A stretch of DNA of 5,600 nt from Actinomycetota bacterium (GTDB lineage Bacteria; Actinomycetota; Actinomycetes; JACCUZ01), in the NCBI GenBank assembly GCA_030841245.1, contig JAVEDG010000071.1, forward strand, positions 1 to 5,600, read 5' to 3'. A program made the position numbers and the translations under genes. Positions 1 through 5,600 of the stretch are shown here, in pieces. The notes beneath the pieces were generated by a model, which saw nothing but the letters and a program-made list of their open reading frames with translations, made no database searches and had not been told where the DNA came from. Position 1 is the first letter of the stretch; each line of letters opens with the position of its first letter.

Positions 1-190
1 TGATCTTCTCCAGGTGGTTGATGCACCTCAGGAAGGTCGACTTGCCCGATCCCGACGGCCCGATGATGCACATCACCTCCCGCGGCTCGACCTCCAGGTC
101 GATCCCCTTGAGCACCTCGAGGTGTCCGAAGGACTTGTGCACCTGCTCGGCCCTGACCATCGGCGGCTTGCCGTCCCGGTGCTCCGTCAT
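1..190 (-). CDS. Amino-acid ABC transporter ATP-binding protein (N-terminal part, cut by window edge)
   Basis: This is the cytoplasmic ATPase of a polar amino-acid importer of the GlnQ/HisP type; it hydrolyses ATP to drive uptake through the permease encoded just upstream. The visible 63 residues begin MTEHRDGKPPMVRAEQVHKS. They show the usual order: first beta strands, an aromatic A-loop residue near F21, then a perfect Walker A motif GPSGSGKST at residues 44-52, followed by FLRCINHLE, typical of the polar amino-acid subfamily. The signature motif, Walker B and H-loop lie beyond the left edge. The ATG overlaps the permease stop as TGATG, which suggests translational coupling, and only a weak Shine-Dalgarno sequence precedes it. 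A second in-frame ATG at residue 11 has no better ribosome site. The family is certain; the substrate cannot be read from this fragment. Confidence 0.94.
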   Translation of the reverse strand, partial: MTEHRDGKPPMVRAEQVHKSFGHLEVLKGIDLEVEPREVMCIIGPSGSGKSTFLRCINHLEKI

Positions 191-1137
191 CAGTGGTTCC
201 CGCCCACCGTCGGGACGGCCACTGCCTGGCTTCGCTCGCCGCCGAAGCCACGCGAGTAGCGGCGCTCCAGGAAGTACTGCCCGATCATCAGCAGGCTGGA
301 CAGAGCGAGGTACCAGAGACAGGCGGCGACCAGCATCGGGAAGATCTGGAACGTCCGCGACCCGATCGCCTCGAGCTGGAAGAACAGCTCGATCGACACG
401 GGTACGGCAACCACCAGCGAGGTGTCCTTGAGCATGGCGATCGTCTCGTTGCCCGTTGGGGGCACGATGACGCGCATCGCCTGCGGCAGGACGATCCGAC
501 GGGTGGTCAGCCCACGGCTCATGCCGAGCGCCTGGGCCGCCTCGGTCTGGCCCGCGTCGATCGACGAGATGCCGGCGCGCACGATCTCGGCCATGTAGGC
601 GGCCTCGGACAGTGCCAGCCCGATCAGGCCCGCGGTGAAGCCGGATGCGATCGCGTTGCTGTCGAGCCCGAAGACGGTCAGGCTCGAGTCGAAGCCCAGG
701 AGGGAGGCGATCTGGGAACCGAACGGCACGCCGAAGCGCCACTGCGAGAACAGGATCCCGAGGTTGCCGCACAGGGTGAGCAGCACGTAGCGCGGCACCG
801 CTCGGAAGAACCAGACGAACAGCCAGGCCGCCGACCGCAGGATCGGGTTGTCCGACAGGCGCATCACGGCAAGCACGATGCCGAGCGCGATGCCGATGGC
901 CATCGAGCAGACCGTCAGCAGCACCGTGGTCCTGACGCCCTCCAGCACCGGGGGGCGGAAGGCGTTGTCCCGCATGAAGCCCCACTGGAAGGCGTGGTTG
1001 GTCACGAGCATGTGCACGAACATCGCGGCAAGCACCGCGATGACGACCACTGCGACCCAACGACCCGGGTGCCGGACCGGGATCGCCTTGATGGCCTCCG
1101 GCTCGGCCCGGCTCGTGGCGGTCCCGGTCACGGTCAT
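190..1137 (-). CDS. Polar amino-acid ABC transporter permease (HisM/GlnP family)
   Basis: This is the inner-membrane channel subunit of the importer, 315 residues. After a cytoplasmic tail with several charged residues come a first membrane segment (about 28-45), a periplasmic-side stretch, a second segment (about 70-92) and further hydrophobic segments to about residue 290. The EAA loop that docks on the ATPase is clear at 199-218: EAAQALG, then IVLP. It is followed by RVIVPPTGNE and LKDTSL, both hallmarks of the family. The usual RGTP motif after the second segment reads RAVP (112-115). At 315 residues with an extra N-terminal segment, it is longer than the short 220-residue permeases. No second permease is visible in the operon, so a homodimer is the simplest model. 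AGGAGG precedes the ATG by 4 bases, supporting this start. The gene begins 40 bases after the binding-protein gene and its stop overlaps the ATPase start. Confidence 0.95.
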   Translation of the reverse strand: MTVTGTATSRAEPEAIKAIPVRHPGRWVAVVVIAVLAAMFVHMLVTNHAFQWGFMRDNAFRPPVLEGVRTTVLLTVCSMAIGIALGIVLAVMRLSDNPILRSAAWLFVWFFRAVPRYVLLTLCGNLGILFSQWRFGVPFGSQIASLLGFDSSLTVFGLDSNAIASGFTAGLIGLALSEAAYMAEIVRAGISSIDAGQTEAAQALGMSRGLTTRRIVLPQAMRVIVPPTGNETIAMLKDTSLVVAVPVSIELFFQLEAIGSRTFQIFPMLVAACLWYLALSSLLMIGQYFLERRYSRGFGGERSQAVAVPTVGGNH

Positions 1138-1141
1138 TCGT

Positions 1142-1147
1142 CCTCCT
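1142..1147 (-). promoter_or_regulatory. Ribosome binding site of the permease gene
   Basis: On the minus strand the sequence reads AGGAGG, then ACGA, then ATG. This full match to the anti-Shine-Dalgarno core fixes the permease start at 1137 and contrasts with the weak site of the coupled ATPase gene. Confidence 0.8.
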
Positions 1148-1177
1148 GAGCCGCCCCGACCTCGGCGTCCGTCTGCG

Positions 1178-2077
1178 TCAGCCGACGGACGGGTTGACCT
1201 CCGACTGGGTGATCGCGCCCTTCGTGACTCCCCACTTGGCGAGTGCCTTCTGGTAGTCGCCTGAGCCGATCAGCTCCTGGACGGCCTTGGAGATCGCGTC
1301 GGCGAAAGCGGTCTGCTTCTTGGACACGACGTAGCCGTAGGGCGCCGAGTCGTAGATGTTGCCCAGCAGCTCGAGCTGGCCCTTGGCCTGCTTCACGGCA
1401 TAGGCACAGACGGGGGAGTCGGCGAGCATCGCGTCGTCCTTGCCCGAGACCACAGCGGCGGTCGCCTCGTCCTGGCCGGTGTACTGGTCGATGGTGAGGG
1501 CGCTCTTGCCGGCGTCGGTGCACTTCTTCGACCGGGCGGTGAGGTCGTCGACCTGCACGGTGGCCTTCTGCACCGCGACCTTGTGGCCGCACGCATTGTT
1601 GGGCGTGATCTTCGTCGGGTCACCCTTCTTGGTGGCCCACTGGGTGCCGGCGTTGAAGTAGCTGATCATGTTCGCCTGCTTCTCGCGGTCCGACCTGATG
1701 GTGAACGACGAGACGCCGATCTCGTACTTGCCGGAGTTGACGCCGATGATGATCGAGTCGAACGGCGCCTTCACCCACTTGGTCTTCAGCCCGAGCTTGG
1801 CGGCGACGGCGTTGAACAGGTCGACGTCGAAACCGATGACCGTCTTGCCGTCGGTGTCGACGAACTCGCTCGGCGCGTACGTCGAGTCGACCCCGATCGT
1901 GATCGTGCCGTCGGACTTGATCGCGGCCGGCACCTTGGCGGCGAGCGCCTTGTCGACCTGCTGCTTCCCGGCCCCCGGCTTGTCGTTCGTCGTCGACGAG
2001 CTACCGCCTCCGCAGGCGCTGAGCGCCAGGACTGCCGCCGTTGCGGTGGCGAGGGCGATGGTGGTGTGCCGGGTCAT
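1178..2077 (-). CDS. Amino-acid ABC transporter substrate-binding lipoprotein (bacterial solute-binding family 3)
   Basis: This is the extracytoplasmic receptor of the importer, 299 residues, anchored to the membrane by lipid. Residues 1-21 form a signal peptide ending in the lipobox LSAC with Cys22 as the lipidated residue; a Gly/Ser/Thr linker follows. The family-3 fold starts near residue 58 with ITIGVDSTYAPSEF and GFDVDLFNAVA (82-92). By family knowledge, R131 in FTIRSDRE should hold the ligand carboxylate and D220 in MLADSP the amino group, so an alpha-amino acid ligand is expected. Side-chain specificity (glutamate, glutamine, arginine or other) is not resolved. Cys163 and Cys186 flank a short domain-2 segment and may form a disulfide. 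GAGAGG lies 6 bases before the ATG. It is the first gene of the operon, and the 40-base gap to the permease shows no obvious attenuator. Confidence 0.95.
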   Translation of the reverse strand: MTRHTTIALATATAAVLALSACGGGSSSTTNDKPGAGKQQVDKALAAKVPAAIKSDGTITIGVDSTYAPSEFVDTDGKTVIGFDVDLFNAVAAKLGLKTKWVKAPFDSIIIGVNSGKYEIGVSSFTIRSDREKQANMISYFNAGTQWATKKGDPTKITPNNACGHKVAVQKATVQVDDLTARSKKCTDAGKSALTIDQYTGQDEATAAVVSGKDDAMLADSPVCAYAVKQAKGQLELLGNIYDSAPYGYVVSKKQTAFADAISKAVQELIGSGDYQKALAKWGVTKGAITQSEVNPSVG

Positions 2078-2109
2078 CTGGAACCTCTCGAGTCAGGTCA
2101 GCAGGGCAG

Positions 2110-2135
2110 GGGGTCCGGTGCTGTGACCGGAATCC
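2110..2135. promoter_or_regulatory. Imperfect palindrome, candidate operator upstream of the importer operon
   Basis: The arms GGGGTCCGGT and ACCGGAATCC are separated by six bases (GCTGTG). The inner six bases of each arm (TCCGGT and ACCGGA) pair perfectly, and 8 of 10 pair overall. The site lies 33-58 bases before the binding-protein ATG, where a repressor or activator could act. It could also form a hairpin in the 5' leader of the minus-strand transcript. The binding factor is unknown; GC-rich DNA gives short inverted repeats by chance, so confidence is modest. Confidence 0.4.
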
Positions 2136-2179
2136 TGCCACCCCCGCTCGGATCAGTCGCACGGGCCGTGACAGAATCC
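2123..2179 (+). repeat. Pair of near-identical direct repeats GTGAC-N(1-2)-GAATCC
   Basis: GTGACCGGAATCC (2123-2135) and GTGACAGAATCC (2168-2179) share GTGAC and GAATCC, with a one-base difference in the gap. Their starts are 45 bases apart. The first copy overlaps the right arm of the palindrome at 2110-2135. Two copies in a short divergent control region are consistent with a regulator binding at two places, which is an inference. Confidence 0.45.
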
Positions 2180-2250
2180 CGATCCGGGTGACCCCCGCTG
2201 CCAAGCCCGCGTCCGTCCGACCCGACGACCCGCGCATGGTTCCTCCCAGC

Positions 2251-2256
2251 GAAGGA
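2251..2256 (+). promoter_or_regulatory. Ribosome binding site deciding the malic enzyme start
   Basis: GAAGGA is followed by six bases (CGCCAG) and then GTG at 2263. Neither the in-frame ATG at 2236 nor the in-frame GTG at 2188 has a comparable site. This is the main reason to place the start at 2263. Confidence 0.75.
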
Positions 2257-2262
2257 CGCCAG

Positions 2263-3441
<1,179 letters not shown>

Positions 3442-3506
3442 GCCCTGCTCCCTGTACTGGCGCCGAGATCGTGGGAATCCCGAGGTGCTGGGACGCGCAC
3501 GGCCCT
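3442..3506. other. Short convergent intergenic gap with no convincing terminator
   Basis: These 65 bases separate the 3' ends of the malic enzyme gene and the small minus-strand gene. The only symmetry seen is a GGG-AAT-CCC core near 3474-3482 and a four-base GTGC/GCAC pair further on. Neither has a T run or a stem long enough to call an intrinsic terminator. Confidence 0.5.
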
Positions 3507-3722
3507 TCAGAACCTCATCGTCGGGACGTCCAGCGTCAGCCGCTGCGTCGCCTCAAGGGCTCGGCGCCGCCCGACCAGGTCGTGCTGGGACCGGTTGCGC
3601 AGGGTGAACCAAGCCCGGCCCATCCAGCCGTGCGGGGCGGTGCCGGCCGGCTCGGGGTCCGCGGTGGCGGCGGTGCCGGTGCTGGTGCTGGTGGTGCGGT
3701 AGGTGGTGGCGGTGGCGGTCAT
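3507..3722 (-). CDS. Small hypothetical protein, 71 residues
   Basis: I do not recognise this protein. It has a Thr/Ala-rich, probably disordered N-terminal half (MTATATTYRTTSTSTGT and on to about residue 28), then a compact basic second half with GWMGRAWFTLRNRS (32-45), an Arg cluster GRRRALEATQ (51-60) and the C-terminus LTLDVPTMRF. There is no signal peptide or membrane segment. The start at 3722 is supported by GGAGGA four bases before the ATG. An in-frame ATG 14 codons upstream lies inside the promoter/operator array and is rejected as a start. The coding claim rests on this ribosome site, on a sigma70-like promoter in the right place, and on a frame free of stops; homologues were not checked. 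The Thr/Ala stretch comes from a GGT/GGC-rich low-complexity tract on the plus strand. The tight, operator-rich upstream region suggests controlled, possibly inducible, expression. Confidence 0.62.
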   Translation of the reverse strand: MTATATTYRTTSTSTGTAATADPEPAGTAPHGWMGRAWFTLRNRSQHDLVGRRRALEATQRLTLDVPTMRF

Positions 3723-3726
3723 GGAG

Positions 3727-3732
3727 TCCTCC
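3727..3732 (-). promoter_or_regulatory. Ribosome binding site of the 71-residue protein gene
   Basis: On the minus strand GGAGGA is followed by CTCC and ATG. It is a near-perfect Shine-Dalgarno sequence and the strongest evidence that the small frame is translated and that it starts at 3722. Confidence 0.72.
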
Positions 3733-3737
3733 AAGTC

Positions 3738-3803
3738 GAGATGTATCGCGTCTGTGAGGAACACGATATATCGCGACGGTGGAAAGTCAAGATGTATCTC
3801 GAG
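3738..3803. promoter_or_regulatory. Triple GATRTATC operator-like array
   Basis: Three short palindromic sites occur in a row: GATGTATC (3740-3747), GATATATC within the perfect palindrome CGATATATCG (3764-3773), and GATGTATC within AGATGTATCT (3790-3799). Their centres are 25 and 26 bases apart. The outer two also share flanks, AAGTCGA before the first and AAGTCAA before the third, so 16 of 18 bases match between 3733-3750 and 3785-3802. The middle site overlaps the predicted -10 box and the third abuts the -35 box of the small gene, a typical arrangement for repression. The binding factor is not encoded in the window. PadR-like or similar dimeric regulators are possible candidates, named only by analogy with their short AT-rich palindromes. 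Confidence 0.65.
3763..3790 (-). promoter_or_regulatory. Sigma70-like promoter of the 71-residue protein gene
   Basis: Reading the minus strand, TTGACT (3790-3785) and TATCGT (3768-3763) are separated by 16 bases. Both hexamers are close to consensus, and they stand out in an otherwise GC-rich window. Transcription would start roughly at 3755-3757, giving a leader of about 34 bases that contains the first GATRTATC site. Confidence 0.55.
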
Positions 3804-3864
3804 TTTTCTCGCGCCGCGGTACCGGCCGGGTACGTGGGGTCGGCAGCGACGGTCCGGGGCTCAT

Positions 3865-3870
3865 TAGGGT
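3865..3870 (+). promoter_or_regulatory. -10 box for a probable leaderless reductase mRNA
   Basis: TAGGGT fits the actinobacterial TANNNT -10 pattern and ends exactly seven bases before the ATG at 3878. Transcription would then begin at or next to the A of the start codon. No Shine-Dalgarno sequence precedes this ATG (the preceding bases are TGGCCGG), which agrees with leaderless translation. The -35 region is weak. Confidence 0.55.
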
Positions 3871-3877
3871 TGGCCGG

Positions 3878-4849
3878 ATGATCGCCGCCTATGCCGCCCG
3901 GCTCGACGCCGACGACCCGCTCTCCGGCCTCGAGGTCGGCGCACGACCAGACCCAGAGCCGCGACCGGGCTGGACCCAGGTGCGGCTTCGCGCCGCCGCG
4001 CTCAACCACCACGACCTGTGGAGCCTGCGCGGGGTCGGGCTGAGCGAGGACCAGCTGCCGATGGTGCTGGGCTGCGACGGGGCCGGCGTGACCGAGGACG
4101 GCGACGAGGTGATCGTGCACTCGGTGATCGCCGACGCCGACTACCGCGGCGACGAGACGCTCGACCCGAAACGCTCACTGCTCTCGGAGCGGTACGACGG
4201 GACATTGGCCGATGTCGTGGGCGTCCCCAGGTGGAACGTCGTCCCCAAACCGGGCGAGCTGACCTGGGAGGAGGCGGCCTGCCTGCCGACCGCCTGGCTC
4301 ACGGCGTACCGCATGCTCTTCACCCAGGCGGGCGTGTCGCCGGGGGCGACCGTCCTCGTCCAGGGCGCCGGGGGCGGCGTGTCCACGGCGCTGGTCGCCC
4401 TCGGCCGGGCAGCGGGGCTGCGGATGTGGGTGACCGGTCGGGACGGCGCCAAGCGTGAGCGGGCCGTCGAGCTCGGCGCCGACCAGGCGTTCGAGGCCGG
4501 TGCGCGACTTCCCGAGCGGGTCGACGCGGTGATGGAGACCGTGGGCGCCGCCACCTGGGACCACAGCCTCAAGTCGCTGCGCCAGGGCGGCACGTTGGTG
4601 GTCTCGGGCGCGACCGGCGGCTTCGCCGCCCAGACCGACCTGCGCCGGATCTACTTCCTGCAGCTGCGGGTGGTCGGCTCGACGATGGGCACGCGGGACG
4701 AGCTGGGCCGCCTGGTGCGCTTCCTCGCCGCGACCGGCGTCCGGCCGGTCATCGACTCGGTGCGCCCGCTCGAGGAGGCGCGCGACGGGTTTGCCCGGAT
4801 GGCCGAGGGCGACGTGTTCGGCAAGGTCGTCTTCACCCGGCCCGCCTAG
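3878..4849 (+). CDS. Medium-chain dehydrogenase/reductase, quinone-oxidoreductase-like (NAD(P)-dependent)
   Basis: This is a cytoplasmic oxidoreductase of 323 residues, the normal size for the family; its substrate is unknown. An N-terminal GroES-like catalytic domain (about 1-125) contains LNHHDLWSLRG (42-52) and LGCDGAGV (64-71). The Rossmann domain contains VLVQGAGGGV (159-168), the nucleotide-binding glycine motif. ACLPTAWLTAY (134-144) before it and GKVVFTRPA at the C-terminus are standard for the family. The four-cysteine structural zinc lobe is absent, so it resembles the zinc-free quinone-reductase/enoyl-reductase side of the family, although C66 and neighbouring residues could be read otherwise. 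The ATG at 3878 is chosen because the leaderless -10 box sits seven bases before it and the conserved fold starts there; the frame stays open upstream to 3779, but those residues do not look conserved. The kinase gene follows after 10 bases, probably in the same transcript. Confidence 0.92.
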   Translation: MIAAYAARLDADDPLSGLEVGARPDPEPRPGWTQVRLRAAALNHHDLWSLRGVGLSEDQLPMVLGCDGAGVTEDGDEVIVHSVIADADYRGDETLDPKRSLLSERYDGTLADVVGVPRWNVVPKPGELTWEEAACLPTAWLTAYRMLFTQAGVSPGATVLVQGAGGGVSTALVALGRAAGLRMWVTGRDGAKRERAVELGADQAFEAGARLPERVDAVMETVGAATWDHSLKSLRQGGTLVVSGATGGFAAQTDLRRIYFLQLRVVGSTMGTRDELGRLVRFLAATGVRPVIDSVRPLEEARDGFARMAEGDVFGKVVFTRPA

Positions 4850-4859
4850 GCAGCCAGCC

Positions 4860-5600
4860 GTGTCCTTCCTCGACCTGACCGACGCCGAGCGCGGCCCGCA
4901 GTGGCTCGAAGCCGGCTGGCGCGCCGAGCTCGATCAGTGGCTCGGCGACCGGCTGGCCGCCGCCGGCATCGTCGCTGCCGGGCCGCTGGAGCAGTCGCGG
5001 GTGCGCTCCTGGGGCACGGTGCTGCACGTCGAGACCGACCAGGGCCGGCTCTGGCTGAAGGCGAACGGCGCGGCCTCGGCGTACGAAGCCGGGCTGGTCG
5101 CCGCCCTGGCCGAGTGGCAGCCCGAGGACGTCGTGGCACCGGTCGCGGTCGACGCGGCGCGCGGCTGGCTGCTGATGCGCGACGGCGGTGCGACCCTGCG
5201 CGACGCCCGCGGAGGAGCCACGCCGCTCGCTGAGTGGCAACAGCTGCTGGTGGAGTATGCCGGGCTGCAGCGCGTCTTGTCGGCCAGGGCCGACGAGTTG
5301 CTCCTGCTGGGCGTGCCGGATCACACGCCCCAGCGACTGCCGGACCTGCTGCGCGGTTTGCTCGACGACACGTCGGCGATGGCACTCGGTCTGCCCGACA
5401 TCGGCCCGGAGCAGCTCGGCCGGCTGCGCGCCGACCTCCCGGCGTACGCCGAGATGTGCGACGAGCTCGCCGCCTCGGGCATCGTGCCCACGCTGCAGCA
5501 CAACGACCTGCACGACAACAACGCCTTCGTGGGCGACGGGCGCTACCGGGTGTTCGACTGGGGTGACGCAGTGGTCGGGCTCCCGTTCACGACCCTGCTC
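4860..5600 (+). CDS. Aminoglycoside-phosphotransferase-fold kinase (incomplete at right edge)
   Basis: This frame is open from GTG at 4860 to the last base, giving 247 residues with the C-terminus missing. It belongs to the APH/choline-kinase superfamily, which transfers phosphate from ATP to small hydroxylated molecules. Visible residues are a Lys-Glu pair for ATP (K67 in LWLKANG, E76 in SAYEAGL), a hinge-like GWLLMRDGG, the Brenner catalytic loop LQHNDLHDNN with Asp216 as base, and the metal-binding Asp233 in VFDWGDA. The start gives MSFLDLTDAERGPQWLEAGW; only a weak AGG lies nine bases before it, so translation may depend on the reductase 10 bases upstream. The substrate cannot be predicted: many actinobacterial members of this fold have no role in antibiotic resistance, and nothing here points to resistance. 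Minus-strand frames opposite it are GC shadows. Confidence 0.9.
   Translation, partial: MSFLDLTDAERGPQWLEAGWRAELDQWLGDRLAAAGIVAAGPLEQSRVRSWGTVLHVETDQGRLWLKANGAASAYEAGLVAALAEWQPEDVVAPVAVDAARGWLLMRDGGATLRDARGGATPLAEWQQLLVEYAGLQRVLSARADELLLLGVPDHTPQRLPDLLRGLLDDTSAMALGLPDIGPEQLGRLRADLPAYAEMCDELAASGIVPTLQHNDLHDNNAFVGDGRYRVFDWGDAVVGLPFTTLL

Larger units (their letters stand above)
2078..2262. promoter_or_regulatory. Divergent intergenic control region between the importer operon and the malic enzyme gene
   Basis: This 185-base gap must hold the promoters of both divergent units. It contains no TA dinucleotide on either strand, so a canonical TANNNT -10 box is absent in both directions. The promoters therefore either deviate from the consensus, use an alternative sigma factor, or lie partly inside the flanking genes. 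CAGAAT at 2172-2177 is a weak -10 candidate for the plus strand. The clearest ordered elements are an imperfect palindrome at 2110-2135 and a near-repeat of its right half at 2168-2179, listed separately. Near the right end is the malic enzyme ribosome site. Confidence 0.6.

Noticed and set aside
2041..2262. N-terminal extension of the malic enzyme frame upstream of 2263
   Set aside because: The extra residues are Arg/Trp/Pro-rich and unlike the family, they overlap the binding-protein gene and its upstream region, and the good ribosome site points to GTG 2263.
3473..3483. GGG-AAT-CCC hairpin as a terminator
   Set aside because: The stem is three base pairs with no extension and no T run in either direction.
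3661..3720. GGT/GGC-rich tract as a possible tandem repeat or microsatellite
   Set aside because: The repeat unit is irregular, and the tract is explained as Thr/Ala codons of the small minus-strand gene.
3723..3764. Upstream ATG giving an 85-residue version of the small protein
   Set aside because: This start lies within the predicted promoter and operator sites and lacks a ribosome site, whereas ATG 3722 has GGAGGA at proper spacing.
3779..3877. 33-residue N-terminal extension of the reductase
   Set aside because: It overlaps the small gene's operator, has no family similarity, and is excluded by the leaderless promoter at 3865-3870.
3471..3881. Plus-strand 136-residue open frame with a Gly-rich middle
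   Set aside because: It is antisense to the small gene. Its glycine runs come from the GGT/GGC tract, it crosses the operator array, and it has no ribosome site or recognisable domain.
4833..5521. Several long minus-strand frames opposite the kinase gene
   Set aside because: Their composition is Arg/Ala/Pro-rich as expected for antisense GC shadows, while the plus-strand frame carries intact kinase motifs over the same bases.
4860..5600. Antibiotic-resistance gene
   Set aside because: The aminoglycoside-phosphotransferase fold is shared by many metabolic kinases, and nothing in the sequence or context indicates a drug substrate.

Overview
The window comes from a high-GC Gram-positive bacterium, most likely an actinobacterium of the Nocardioides type. 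This rests on the strongly GC-biased third codon positions, GTG starts, a lipoprotein-type solute-binding protein, and a probable leaderless gene whose -10 box lies 7 bases before its ATG. The genus is an inference from overall protein character and was not tested.

Layout. Positions 1-2077 (minus strand) hold an amino-acid ABC importer operon, transcribed right to left: a family-3 solute-binding lipoprotein, one membrane permease, and the start of the ATPase, which runs off the left edge. A 185-base divergent intergenic region (2078-2262) separates it from a plus-strand malic enzyme (2263-3441). That region contains an imperfect palindrome and a near-repeat of one palindrome arm, and it has no TA dinucleotide at all. 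Next is a minus-strand gene for a small unrecognised 71-residue protein (3507-3722), convergent with the malic enzyme. Its promoter region carries three evenly spaced GATRTATC palindromes in an unusually AT-rich patch. On the plus strand follow a zinc-free-looking medium-chain dehydrogenase/reductase (3878-4849) and, 10 bases later, an aminoglycoside-phosphotransferase-fold kinase (4860 to the right edge, incomplete).

How the genes work together. The importer is self-contained apart from the truncated ATPase; overlapping stop and start codons (TGATG) suggest coupled translation of permease and ATPase. The importer and malic enzyme share a divergent control region and could both serve use of dicarboxylic amino acids and C4 acids, but that link is speculative. 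The reductase and kinase look like one transcription unit. Most of the window is ordinary actinobacterial metabolism. The most distinctive non-coding signal is the triple GATRTATC array at 3738-3803, a probable operator for a regulator not encoded here. I found no mobile element, CRISPR array, RNA gene or convincing terminator.
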